Part shown: piece after piece, positions 36,301 through 44,573 of the stretch
Layout: every line of letters begins with the position of its first letter
Numbering within the stretch: position 1 is the first letter of the stretch
Assembly (NCBI RefSeq): GCF_020687545.1
Contig: NZ_JAJEQX010000007.1
Span: forward strand, 62,001 to 126,000
Length of the DNA: 64,000 nucleotides
Direction: 5' to 3'
Source: Ruminococcus turbiniformis
GTDB taxonomy: Bacteria > Bacillota > Clostridia > Lachnospirales > Lachnospiraceae
Program-made: the position numbers and the translations under genes
The notes under the pieces: model-generated
What the model was told of the DNA's origin: nothing
Seen by the model: the letters and a program-made list of their open reading frames with translations, nothing else
The model's database searches: none

Positions 36301-37170
36301 ATGAAGCTGGAAAACGACAGGCTTTTTGTAGAGATTGCGGAAGCAGGAGCTGAGGTGACGCGCATCTATGACCGGAACAGGGGAGCGGATCTTCTCTGGG
36401 AGGCGGATCCGAAATACTGGAAGCGCCATTCGCCGGTTCTCTTCCCAAATGTGGGAAAGACGTACCGGAATACCGTGCTGATCGATGGAACCCAGTATCC
36501 CACATCCCAGCATGGATTTGCGCGGGACAGCAGATTCACATGTGTCTGTGAGACAGAGAAAAAAGTGTCGTTCCTCCTTTCGTCGAGTGAGGAGACAAGA
36601 GAAGTTTATCCGTATTCTTTCGAGCTTGTTGTGACATATACTCTGGAAGAAGCGTGCCTGAATGTAGAGTGGGAAGTCCATAATACCGGCAGCAGCGATA
36701 TGTATTTTACAATCGGCGGACACCCGGCGTTCCGATTTGCGGAGCAGGAGGAGAAAAAAAGCGATTATATGCTGAAGTTCCCGGGAAAAGAATCTCTGGA
36801 ATATATTCTGCTTAACCCGGCGGAGGGCGCAGCAGACACATCCAGAACATATACACTTGCACTGGATAACGGGACATGCCCGCTCACGGAGGAAATGTTT
36901 GAGAAAGATGCTCTGATTTTTGACGGAGGCCAGATTGAGGAAGTCTGGATCTGCAGAAAGGACGGCACACCGTATGTGGGGATGAGGTGTCCCGGATTCC
37001 CGAATTTCGGAATCTGGTCGGTGAAGGACGCTCCGTTTGTCTGTCTGGAACCATGGATGGGAAGATGTGATGACGTGGGATTTGACAGGGAACTGTCTGA
37101 GAAGCCGAATGTTGTCAGAACAGCGCCGGGCGAGGTGTTCCGGAAAGGATACACGGTGATCGCAGGCTGA
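36301..37170 (+). CDS. Aldose 1-epimerase family protein (LacX-like)
   Basis: 289 residues, galactose-mutarotase fold. Typical features are FPNVGKTYRN, QHGFARDSRF, the GGHPAFRF motif carrying the catalytic His, and PWMGRCDDVGFDRE at the end, as in LacX-type proteins. Substrate unknown. Preceded by a clear AGGGAGG site and closed by a strong terminator. Confidence 0.9.
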   Translation: MKLENDRLFVEIAEAGAEVTRIYDRNRGADLLWEADPKYWKRHSPVLFPNVGKTYRNTVLIDGTQYPTSQHGFARDSRFTCVCETEKKVSFLLSSSEETREVYPYSFELVVTYTLEEACLNVEWEVHNTGSSDMYFTIGGHPAFRFAEQEEKKSDYMLKFPGKESLEYILLNPAEGAADTSRTYTLALDNGTCPLTEEMFEKDALIFDGGQIEEVWICRKDGTPYVGMRCPGFPNFGIWSVKDAPFVCLEPWMGRCDDVGFDRELSEKPNVVRTAPGEVFRKGYTVIAG

Positions 37171-37199
37171 GATTAAAGGAAAATACATATCGGGGACGG

Positions 37200-37240
37200 A
37201 AAAAAGCGCATTTCCAGGGAAACCTGGGATGCGCTTTTTT
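37200..37240 (+). terminator. Rho-independent terminator after the mutarotase gene
   Basis: Stem AAAAAAGCGCATTTCCAGG and CCTGGGATGCGCTTTTTT with a GAAA loop. The repeat D copy starts four bases later. Confidence 0.92.
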
Positions 37241-37243
37241 GTA

Positions 37244-37330
37244 CAGGCGACGCTCATAAGCCCGGGCTTGCCCGAGGCCTTGGCGACCGCTTACAATCCC
37301 GGAATGTGCCTTTTGGCACTTCCGGTGATT
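37244..37330. repeat. Dispersed structured repeat D, copy 2
   Basis: 87 bp, related to 26777-26861. The terminal hairpin CCGGAA-T-GTGCC, TTTT, GGCAC-TTCCGG has one bulged T. The final motif CACTTCCGGTGATT also appears, with one change, inside the hairpin block at 3370-3385. It abuts the tetR stop codon. Confidence 0.8.
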
Positions 37331-37947
37331 TACGAGATCAGAAAGTTCAGTGATCCCGGCGGATTGTCCGTCCCTTTCTCCAGAAGGGAAATGAGTGCGC
37401 TGATTGTCCTGTCGATCTCCTCCTTTGACGATGGGGCAAGCATGTTTCCCATCTTGACAGTGAGTACAATCAGGACAATCTCTGCGAGGGACTCCGGGTC
37501 GTCAAAGCTGATTTCACCCGCTTCGATTCCCTGCCGGATGATCTCCGCGAGAGCAGGTTTAAGCTCTGTAATAATATGATTGATATATTTCTGATGAAGA
37601 AAAGCCTTTTCCTGTGCTCCGGATTCGGAACTGTCCTGGGATCTGACGAACTCGGTGGACGAATTCCTGCATGCCTGGAAGATCATCGCCATCCGTGTAA
37701 ACGGGGAGATTTCAGTCTGTCCGGCGAGTGACTTGGCCGTCTGAATGGGCTTTTCGTAGCTGCGCTCAACCAGCGCGTCCAGAATGGCGTCTTTGGACGG
37801 AAAATAGTAGTAAATGCTTCCTTTCCCGATACCGGCTGTCTGCGCGATTTCACTGACAGAGATTGTCTGGATCTTCTTGCTTTCGAGCAGCTCCTGGAGT
37901 GCGTTCAGAATCCGGTCATATTTCGGCTGCTTTGTCTGATTTGTCAT
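37330..37947 (-). CDS. TetR/AcrR-family regulator of the acyl-carrier cluster
   Basis: 205 residues. N-terminal helix-turn-helix SVSEIAQTAGIGKGSIYYYFPSKDAIL is classic TetR; the C-terminal ligand domain is helical and unclassified. It is divergent from the SCP2/hydrolase/condensation/ACP/ligase genes, and two matching palindromes (GACCGTCGGTC and GACTGCCGGTC) lie between, so it probably represses them until an effector, perhaps an acyl compound, binds (inference). Confidence 0.9.
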   Translation of the reverse strand: MTNQTKQPKYDRILNALQELLESKKIQTISVSEIAQTAGIGKGSIYYYFPSKDAILDALVERSYEKPIQTAKSLAGQTEISPFTRMAMIFQACRNSSTEFVRSQDSSESGAQEKAFLHQKYINHIITELKPALAEIIRQGIEAGEISFDDPESLAEIVLIVLTVKMGNMLAPSSKEEIDRTISALISLLEKGTDNPPGSLNFLIS

Positions 37948-37997
37948 GGTGCATCGTCCTTCTGTAGTGAGTCAAAAATTAGTAAGAGTCATTTCAC

Positions 37998-38027
37998 AGT
38001 ATAGCATATCTGCTCTTGGAGAACCAA
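37998..38027 (-). promoter_or_regulatory. Promoter of the tetR gene
   Basis: Minus strand: -35 TTGGTT (38027-38022), 18-base spacer, -10 TATACT (38003-37998). Confidence 0.6.
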
Positions 38028-38085
38028 CAGAAAAACTTCACAAAAAAACAGAATAAACTTAACCGTAATTTGACAGGAAAGACGA

Positions 38086-38142
38086 TTGACCGTCGGTCGA
38101 AATAGTGTTACGCTTACAGAGTATTAGATATGACTGCCGGTC
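38086..38142 (+). promoter_or_regulatory. Promoter and twin TetR operators of the carrier-protein cluster
   Basis: Two palindromes of the same type: GACCGTCGGTC (38088-38098, perfect) and GACTGCCGGTC (38132-38142, one mismatch), 44 bp apart centre to centre. The first overlaps a candidate -35 TTGACC (38086-38091) with a weak -10 TACGCT (38109-38114) at 17-base spacing. Binding would block transcription of the operon. Confidence 0.65.
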
Positions 38143-38177
38143 GAAAAACGACAAAGGCAGTCGAAAAGGAGGATATT

Positions 38178-38510
38178 ATGACCTACGCAGAGATGTTTTC
38201 AAAAGTAAAGGGAATGCTGATGGGCGCGGATGTGAGCGACATTCATGAGCATCTGGCATACCAGTTCAATATTACCGGTGAGGCGGAAGGAATTTTCTAC
38301 GCTGAGGTAAAAGACGGAGAGCTGCATGTTGAGCCTTATGAGTATTTTGACCGTGACGTGATGTTTACGTGTACGGCGGAGACGCTGTTCAAGATCGCAG
38401 ACGGGAAGACAGATCCGATTCTTGCGGTTACGCTTGGAAAACTGAAAGTGGAAGGGAATATTGACAAGGCGCTGAAACTCAAAGACCTGATCAACAGCAA
38501 GAGAAAATAA
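38178..38510 (+). CDS. SCP2 sterol-binding-like domain protein
   Basis: 110 residues; start 38178 with AAAGGAGG upstream. The end ETLFKIADGKTDPILAVTLGKLKVEGNIDKALKLKDLI matches the SCP2 lipid-binding fold (ADG...DP..A...GK+K+EG). A stand-alone SCP2 protein could hold a hydrophobic acyl intermediate for the enzymes encoded next. First gene of the operon; 16 bp before the hydrolase gene. Confidence 0.8.
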   Translation: MTYAEMFSKVKGMLMGADVSDIHEHLAYQFNITGEAEGIFYAEVKDGELHVEPYEYFDRDVMFTCTAETLFKIADGKTDPILAVTLGKLKVEGNIDKALKLKDLINSKRK

Positions 38511-38526
38511 AAGCGGGTGAATAAAG

Positions 38527-39471
38527 ATGAGCAAATTACTGAAGGGCGCGGCGGCGCTTCTCGGAATCGCGGCAGCGGCTGAGGCCGGCGGCACGGCGTA
38601 TTTCTACAGAAGGACGATGAAACGCTATAATGCGAAGACAGAGAGAACGATAAAGATGTCCGGCGTTGACTGGGAAAAATATTTTCCGCTGATGCATGAA
38701 CGCCGCGACTGGATGATGAATGAGCCTCACGAGGACGTGTGGATTACTTCGCATGACGGGCTGAAACTTCACGGTACATATTTCGAGGGAGACGGCGGAG
38801 ATAAAGCGGTTATCTGTTTCCACGGTTACACAAGCCAGGGACTCAATGACTACGGCAGTCTCGCTTACTATTACTTAAGACACGGATTCCGGATGCTTCT
38901 CATCGATGAGAGGGCACACGGCCAGAGCGAGGGAACCTATATTGGTTTTGGCACGATGGACCGGCTCGACGGGATGGAGTGGATCAGGTGGATGACCGAA
39001 AAGGCCGGGGAGGATGTACAGATTCTTCTTCACGGCAACTCCATGGGAGGAGCTACCGTTTGTATGATGAGCGGCCTTAAACTTCCGCCCCAGGTGAAGG
39101 GCATTGTATCTGACTGCGCGTTCACATCCGCAAAGGATGTGTTTACCCACGTCCTTCACTCCATGTATCATCTTCCTGCATTTCCGATGATTCAGATTGC
39201 AGATAAGCTGAATAAAAGAAACGCGGGATACGGGCTGGATGAGTGCAATGCAGCAAGAGAAGTGAGAAAGGCGGAAGTGCCGTTCCTGTTCATCCACGGG
39301 GAAAAGGATGTATTCGTGCCGTGCCGGATGTGTGATGAAATTTATGAAAACTGCGCTTCATCCAAGACGAAGCTGATCGTAAAAGATGCGGGCCACGGAG
39401 AGAGCTATTACAAGGATACGGAAGGATATGAGAAGGCCCTGGATTCATTTATCGGAGGAATAATGAAATGA
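38527..39471 (+). CDS. Alpha/beta hydrolase, membrane-anchored
   Basis: 314 residues with an N-terminal hydrophobic helix (about 5-25). The nucleophile elbow is GNSMGG near residue 172 (usual GHSMGG), the acid is in FIHGEKDVFVP and the base in DAGHGESYY, so the triad looks complete. Close to family S9/BD-FAE-like serine hydrolases. In this operon it might act as an editing or releasing thioesterase, or an acyl ester hydrolase (inference). Confidence 0.85.
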   Translation: MSKLLKGAAALLGIAAAAEAGGTAYFYRRTMKRYNAKTERTIKMSGVDWEKYFPLMHERRDWMMNEPHEDVWITSHDGLKLHGTYFEGDGGDKAVICFHGYTSQGLNDYGSLAYYYLRHGFRMLLIDERAHGQSEGTYIGFGTMDRLDGMEWIRWMTEKAGEDVQILLHGNSMGGATVCMMSGLKLPPQVKGIVSDCAFTSAKDVFTHVLHSMYHLPAFPMIQIADKLNKRNAGYGLDECNAAREVRKAEVPFLFIHGEKDVFVPCRMCDEIYENCASSKTKLIVKDAGHGESYYKDTEGYEKALDSFIGGIMK

Positions 39472-40874
39472 TGAAAACAAGAAAAGGACACAAAGTGTAT
39501 CCGCTGACTGTCGCACAGAAATTCCATCTCTACTATGCGCCGCACTGCCCGAACATGGCAGTCCTCAACATCGGCACAAGCCTGACAATCGAGGTGGAGC
39601 TTGACTGGGATCTGTTAAAGAAATCCATCAACAAGGCGTACGAGAGAAATGAAGCAATGCGTGTCCGTTTTGCGAAGGACAGGGAAGGCACATGGTATCA
39701 GTACGTGACAGATCCGGAGGATAAGGATATCGAGTTCGCGGATTTTTCAAACGGCACAATGGAAGAGGCGGAAGCTGTGATGCAGAAATGGACGGCTGTT
39801 CCGTTTAAGATGACAGACTCCGAACTGACCCGCGTTGTCATGATCAAAATGCCGGATGGTTTCAACGGCGTTTATTTCCTCGGAAACCATATGATCGTGG
39901 ATGCACAGTCACTGATCTGTTTCCTGAAAGATATCATTGAGCTCTACTGCAGTGAGAAGTACGAGGGTGTGCCCTATCCGAAGAACATGGAGTCATATAT
40001 CGAACAGCTTGAACGTGATTTTGCGTATGAGGCGGGAAGCAAGGCGCAGAAAAGAGACGCAGAGTATTTCCAGAAGGAGATTGAGAAGGGCGAACCGATT
40101 TACAATGATCTCCACGGGACAGGAAAACTTGAGTCCATGCGCGAGATGTTCAAAAACCCGGAGCTCAGATCAGCGTTCTGTGTGACAGATGATACAAAGT
40201 CCGCGCTTGATATCTTCCATCTGGAGGAGGAGCCGACGAAGAGACTGATGGATTTCTGCGAGAAATATCATGTCTCCCTTGCATGTCTCCTGCTCATGGG
40301 ACTGCGTACATATTACCAGAAAATGAACGGCTTTGAGGATGTGTCTGTGACTACCACAATCGCAAGGCGCGCGACTCTTAAGGAGAAGAAGTCCGGCGGT
40401 ACGAGAATCCATTCCTTCCCGTTCCGCACAATCTTTTCAGAGGATATGAAGTTTATCGACGCGGTCTATGCGATCCGCGACAAGCAGAACGAGTATTTCC
40501 GCCATGCAAATTATGATCCGACCGCGTATTTTGCGTATCGCGCGAAAACATATCCGCAGCCCCAGGCAGGTCTCGGATATGAGCCGATCTCTCTTACATA
40601 TCAGCCGATGACGCTTAAAGAGAAAGGTCTGGACAAACTGGGAGACATCCGCTACAAGACAAAATGGTATCCAAACGGCATCTGTCCCCAGGGAATGTAT
40701 CTGACCGTTATGCACCGCCCGGAGGACAACGGACTGGACTTTAACTTCGAGCATCAGATCAAGGCGGTTTCAAGGGAAGAACTTGAGTATCTGTATTATT
40801 ACCTCTGCAAGATCATGTTCAAAGGCGCGGAGAATCCGGATCTGACTATCGGCGAGATTATAAAGCTTGTGTAA
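39468..40874 (+). CDS. Condensation-domain-like acyltransferase
   Basis: 468 residues, fold of NRPS condensation domains and related CoA-dependent acyltransferases. The start YPLTVAQKFHLYYAPHCPN resembles the C1 motif (LSxAQ..xw); the active-site motif reads NHMIVDAQSL near residue 140, where canonical domains have HHxxxDG. The second His of the motif is kept, the first is Asn, and Gly is Ala. It is a single stand-alone domain and overlaps the hydrolase gene as ATGA. Partner for the carrier protein encoded next. Substrates unknown. Confidence 0.75.
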   Translation: MMKTRKGHKVYPLTVAQKFHLYYAPHCPNMAVLNIGTSLTIEVELDWDLLKKSINKAYERNEAMRVRFAKDREGTWYQYVTDPEDKDIEFADFSNGTMEEAEAVMQKWTAVPFKMTDSELTRVVMIKMPDGFNGVYFLGNHMIVDAQSLICFLKDIIELYCSEKYEGVPYPKNMESYIEQLERDFAYEAGSKAQKRDAEYFQKEIEKGEPIYNDLHGTGKLESMREMFKNPELRSAFCVTDDTKSALDIFHLEEEPTKRLMDFCEKYHVSLACLLLMGLRTYYQKMNGFEDVSVTTTIARRATLKEKKSGGTRIHSFPFRTIFSEDMKFIDAVYAIRDKQNEYFRHANYDPTAYFAYRAKTYPQPQAGLGYEPISLTYQPMTLKEKGLDKLGDIRYKTKWYPNGICPQGMYLTVMHRPEDNGLDFNFEHQIKAVSREELEYLYYYLCKIMFKGAENPDLTIGEIIKLV

Positions 40875-40969
40875 CAGCGATACGGACTTTGCCTGGGGAA
40901 AAGGTACGGGTAAAAAGGTACGGTGAAACCGCAGGCGCAGACAGAATTCAGGAAAGAAGGAGAACAGTT

Positions 40970-41194
40970 ATGTTTGAAAAATTGGTAAATATTATCTGCA
41001 ACTATGTGGAAGTGGAACCGGAGAACATCCATCCGGAGTCCCGTTTTATGGAGGATCTGGGATTCACATCCTTTGACTTTATGAGTATGCTCGGGGAGAT
41101 CGAGGATGAGTTTGACGTGGAAGTCGAGCAGACAGAGGCGGCAAATATCCGCACGGTTCAGGAGGCTGTCGACTATCTTGAGAAGCTGATGTAA
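40970..41194 (+). CDS. Stand-alone acyl/peptidyl carrier protein
   Basis: 74 residues, four-helix carrier. The phosphopantetheine serine is Ser34 in LGFTSFDFMSML; the usual Asp before it is Thr. The rest is highly acidic (EIEDEFDVEVEQTEAAN), as in ACPs. Start 40970 with AAGGAG upstream; a longer reading frame lacks a site. It lies between the condensation-like and ligase genes. No phosphopantetheinyl transferase is in the window, so a genome-wide Sfp or AcpS must load it. Confidence 0.88.
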   Translation: MFEKLVNIICNYVEVEPENIHPESRFMEDLGFTSFDFMSMLGEIEDEFDVEVEQTEAANIRTVQEAVDYLEKLM

Positions 41195-41270
41195 CAGTTC
41201 CGGGTAAAAGAAAAAGAGATAATGTAAAAGTCCGGCATAAAACTGACGGAGAGAAAGGATTGGGAAAAAT

Positions 41271-42779
41271 ATGCTTTGCAGCACTGTCCGCGAGATTCTG
41301 GTCAACACGGAAAAGAAGTACGGGCCGGAGGACGCGATCCGCTATAAGATTGGTAAAAATGAAATTGAATCAAAAACATATACGCAGTTAAAAGAAGACA
41401 GCGAGAGCTTTTCCAATGTACTGAAGGCTCTGGGAGAGCAGGGAAGCCATATCGCGGTAATCGGCGCGACATCCTATGCATGGCTGGTCGCTTACTTCGG
41501 TACGGTAAACAGCGGCAGCGTCATTGTGCCGCTTGACGTCAATCTCCCGGCAGAGGATGTGTGTGATCTGATCGACCGTTCTGATTCGACGGTTCTTGTG
41601 TATGACGAAGTGAGAAAAGATGTGGCGGCTATTGCAAAAGAGCGCTGTCCAAAGCTTAAGACAGTGATCTCCATGCAGCAGGCGGAAGACAGCAGCGACG
41701 TCCGCTCGTTCCGGAAGCTTCTGGAAGAAAACAGAGGCGGCTTTGAATATATGCCGCAGCCGGATCAGCTCTGCACGATTATGTTTACATCCGGCACAAC
41801 AGGAAAGAGCAAAGGTGTAATGCTGACGCAGAGAAATGTCGCAGAGAACGCAACGTGCCTTGATATGAAGATCCCGGAGCGGATCGTGATCATGACGGTT
41901 CTCCCGATCCACCACGCGTACTGCCTGAGTATGGATATCTTAAAGGGGGTATCGCTGGGAGCAGTGATCTGCATCAATGATTCTCTCATCCGCGTGGCAA
42001 AGAATATCAAGCTCTTTAAGCCGGAAATGATTCTGATGGTTCCGCTCATGATCGAGACACTTGCGAAAAAACTGGAAGAGGCGTCGCTTCTCCCGGCCAA
42101 AATTGTGAAAAACCAGGTGTTTGGCAAACAGTTCCATACGATCTGCAGCGGCGGAGCGTATCTGGATCCGAAATACATTGAGATGTTTAAAAAATATGAC
42201 ATCACAATCCAGCAGGGATACGGCATGACAGAGTGCTCGCCGGTAATCAGCATTTCCCAGAGCTGGAATATCCGCAGCGATTCTGTCGGCCAGCTTGTGC
42301 CCAACTGTGAGGCAAAGACCGTGGACGGAGAGTTGTGGGTAAAGGGCAGCAGCGTCATGCAGGGATATTACAAGATGCCGGAGGAAACGGCCGAGACGCT
42401 GGAGGACGGCTGGCTTAAGACCGGGGATCTGGGCTATGTAGACGAGGAAGGATTCGTCTATCTGACCGGAAGAAAGAAAAATCTCATTATCACAAAAAAC
42501 GGAGAGAATGTCTCTCCGGAAGAACTCGAAAACGCGCTCAGCTCGAACCGGCTTGTGGGAGAAGTACTCGTCCGTGAGAAAGGCGGTGTGATCGAGGCAG
42601 AGATCTATCCGGATCAGGACTATGTGAAGAAGAAACGAATCAAAGACGTGAAGAGCGAGCTTCAGAACGTAATTGATGAGTACAACCGCACGGCAGCGCC
42701 GCAGAAAAAGATCTACAGCCTGATTGTGCGGGAGGAAGAGTTCGAGAAAACGACGACGAGGAAGATTAAGAGGTTCTGA
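41271..42779 (+). CDS. AMP-dependent acyl/aminoacyl ligase
   Basis: 502 residues of the ANL superfamily. Motifs: P-loop TIMFTSGTTGKSKGVMLTQRN, GYGMTECSP, DGWLKTGDLGYVDEEGFVYLTGRKKNLI, and catalytic Lys in TTTRKIKRF at the C-terminus. It most resembles long-chain fatty acyl ligases, but the substrate pocket cannot be read reliably. With the adjacent carrier protein it probably loads an acyl or amino acid onto phosphopantetheine. Last gene of the operon; a long palindrome follows at once. Confidence 0.88.
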   Translation: MLCSTVREILVNTEKKYGPEDAIRYKIGKNEIESKTYTQLKEDSESFSNVLKALGEQGSHIAVIGATSYAWLVAYFGTVNSGSVIVPLDVNLPAEDVCDLIDRSDSTVLVYDEVRKDVAAIAKERCPKLKTVISMQQAEDSSDVRSFRKLLEENRGGFEYMPQPDQLCTIMFTSGTTGKSKGVMLTQRNVAENATCLDMKIPERIVIMTVLPIHHAYCLSMDILKGVSLGAVICINDSLIRVAKNIKLFKPEMILMVPLMIETLAKKLEEASLLPAKIVKNQVFGKQFHTICSGGAYLDPKYIEMFKKYDITIQQGYGMTECSPVISISQSWNIRSDSVGQLVPNCEAKTVDGELWVKGSSVMQGYYKMPEETAETLEDGWLKTGDLGYVDEEGFVYLTGRKKNLIITKNGENVSPEELENALSSNRLVGEVLVREKGGVIEAEIYPDQDYVKKKRIKDVKSELQNVIDEYNRTAAPQKKIYSLIVREEEFEKTTTRKIKRF

Positions 42780-42781
42780 TA

Positions 42782-43071
42782 CTTTCGTTCGGGACGCAGC
42801 ACAGCGGTACATAGGTGCGCAAAGAACGCGCACCAGGTGCCGGCGCTGCTTTACGGGGTGAAACCAACACCCTCCTCGCGGCTGGACTGTATCCACGTGC
42901 TGCCCAAATTGCATGGTTTAGAAGAGGGGCTTTAATAATTTTCCGGGGAGAACAACCGAATGGAAGCAGCCCAGCGCGGAAGTGGGGAATTCCGCAGGGG
43001 ACCGTAAAGAACGCCGGTACTTGCGCGCGTGTTTTGCGCGCTTAGATACCGCTGCGTTCGTCCCGAGCGAG
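42782..43071. mobile_element. 290-bp near-palindromic element
   Basis: Left arm 42782-42855 and right arm 43002-43071 are imperfect reverse complements over about 70 bp (shared CGTTCGGGACGCAGC / GCTGCGTTCGTCCCGA, GCGGTA / TACCGC, CTTTACGG / CCGTAAAG), and further pairing brings in GGCTGGACTG and CAGCCCAGC. Each arm contains its own smaller hairpin (GGTGCGC with GCGCACC). Beyond the right arm another pairing GGAAGTGGGG with CCCCACTTCC extends to 43102. No gene in 42780-43145. Possibly a MITE or large terminator RNA. Confidence 0.65.
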
Positions 43072-43145
43072 AGCGTGTCCCCGAGGGATGTTCCCCACTT
43101 CCGTGCGGATTTATTTGGCGATGTTCCCTCCGGGTAAATTACAGG

Positions 43146-44048
43146 TTACATCCCTTGAATCCACTGTGTTACTTCTTCCACATTTCTGCCAACAGCCTGT
43201 GCGATCTGTTCCTCAGACATTCCCATTTTTTTGAGGTTAAGTGCTGTGATTTTCTGGCCCTGCTCCAGTCCCTGTGCAAGTCCCTGCTCCAGGCCTTGTT
43301 CCAGACCTTTCCGGATCCCTCTTTCCATTCCGCGCTTCAGCGCGCTTCCCATCTGAGAATTATAATCCCGTATGGCGCGTTCCCGGGCATCGTATTCCAG
43401 TTTTACGCGTTCATCTGCGCTCAGTTTTTTTAATTCTTCATAGGCCTCTTCAATATATTCGTCAGTTTTTGCCATATCCTCAAACTCCTTTCGGGTTTTC
43501 CCTCTGAGGAAGCGCATCCAGCTGATAATCTCGTCTTCTGTCTGAAATTTCTGATCCGGAATTTTTTTCAGCTCCAGTATCTGAATTTCTATCAGATCGG
43601 TATACTTTTTCCCTGTCTGTTCATTACAGAGACTGATCGTGTGATAGCACTCTTGTTCATCTTCAAAATGAATGAAGTCAAGAATGCTTACATGGATACA
43701 CTTCTTCAATTTCTCGTAAGGTTCGCCTTCTCTGAGCTGGTCAGAAAATATTTTGCTCAGATAGAACAGAACTCGTGCGTCCCAGTATTCAAAATATGCC
43801 ACCTGCATTTCCATATCAAGCTGTGTTCCGTCTTCCATCATTACGCGGACATCCAGGATTCCCAGTTTATCATCCGGATAATTGCGGTGAAGGACTGTCG
43901 GCATAAGGTGTGTCTTTTTTATCGTCTTCGGGTCTTTTTTCAGGAGCGCTGCAATAAATCCTTTTCTCACCTTCGGGTTGCTCATCAGTGCTTTGAAGCA
44001 TACATCGACAGTGGGAAGCATAATAAAGTTATCTTTTGTTTTCGCCAT
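43146..44048 (-). CDS. Rpn-family PD-(D/E)XK recombination-promoting nuclease/putative transposase
   Basis: 300 residues. PDDEXK core: DVCFKALMSNPKVRKGFIAALL, then LGILDVRVMMEDGTQLDMEMQ with the catalytic Asp and the E-x-Q motif, and IHVSILDF. The C-terminus holds Gln-Gly-Leu-Glu repeats (EQGLEQGLAQGLEQG), as in many Rpn proteins, then a helix-turn-helix-like end MGMSEEQIAQAVGRNVEEV. Start 44048 is fixed by AAAGGAG; an 80-codon extension upstream lacks coding character. Rpn proteins are linked to mobile DNA and phage defence. Confidence 0.88.
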   Translation of the reverse strand: MAKTKDNFIMLPTVDVCFKALMSNPKVRKGFIAALLKKDPKTIKKTHLMPTVLHRNYPDDKLGILDVRVMMEDGTQLDMEMQVAYFEYWDARVLFYLSKIFSDQLREGEPYEKLKKCIHVSILDFIHFEDEQECYHTISLCNEQTGKKYTDLIEIQILELKKIPDQKFQTEDEIISWMRFLRGKTRKEFEDMAKTDEYIEEAYEELKKLSADERVKLEYDARERAIRDYNSQMGSALKRGMERGIRKGLEQGLEQGLAQGLEQGQKITALNLKKMGMSEEQIAQAVGRNVEEVTQWIQGM

Positions 44049-44452
44049 AATTTTTCTCCTTTCCTGAACTGGCTTTCCGGCAGGAAAGGGGAAACACCGA
44101 TATTGCAGCGGACAGCTGTCTCTTTTTATCTTAGCACATCTGCGCTGACTGTCCAAGGTATTCCGCGAATTCCTGCTTTCTTTTGCAGCGACAGAGTTCT
44201 GCGAATGCTGCAGATCTGGACTGCTGCGTTTTACTGGTTGATATTCTGTCTGTTTTTCCTCTGCGAATACTGCCTGGAATTCAGGCATGAGAAACAGGAA
44301 CTGCCGTATATGCTTTGATGGCAGTTAATGATACATTGTGTGAATAAAAATATACTTTCCCGTGAGAACAGAATAGCATATAAATCTGTCTTATACAAGA
44401 GCCGGTATTCTACCTGAAAAATCAGTATGGTATCCCACCTGAAAATCAGCAG
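44049..44452. other. Gene-free stretch with decayed sequence
   Basis: No gene supported. It contains a duplicated phrase CTACCTGAAAAATCAG / CCACCTGAAAATCAG (44410-44450), reminiscent of insertion-sequence ends, but no transposase. AT content rises toward 44400. Confidence 0.4.
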
Positions 44453-44482
44453 TTGACGGCACTTCATTCTCCCTGATATTAT
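44453..44482 (+). promoter_or_regulatory. Promoter of coaX
   Basis: -35 TTGACG (44453-44458), 18-base spacer, -10 TATTAT (44477-44482). Confidence 0.6.
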
Positions 44483-44540
44483 TAAAAGGAATTTAAACGA
44501 TGAAAATACTTATTATAAAGATGCTTATCTGAAGAAAATA

Positions 44541-44557
44541 AAATGCCCGGGGCATTT
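44541..44557. promoter_or_regulatory. 17-bp palindrome in the coaX leader
   Basis: AAATGCCC-G-GGGCATTT, perfect arms, downstream of the promoter and 17 bp before the coaX start. It may be an operator or leader hairpin; role unknown. Confidence 0.45.
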
Positions 44558-44573
44558 AAACGGGGGGATCACA

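Noticed and set aside
36178-37257. A 359-codon minus-strand frame over the mutarotase gene
   Set aside because: Antisense to a clear family member and includes the terminator.
41940-42914. A 324-codon minus-strand frame over the AMP ligase gene
   Set aside because: Antisense to intact ligase motifs and starts inside the palindromic element.
44049-44288. 80-codon N-terminal extension of the Rpn nuclease
   Set aside because: Ser/Arg/Gln-rich without family similarity; AAAGGAG fixes the start at 44048.
44400-44470. Insertion-sequence end near coaX
   Set aside because: A duplicated phrase looks like an IS end, but no transposase, no matching second end and no target duplication could be found.
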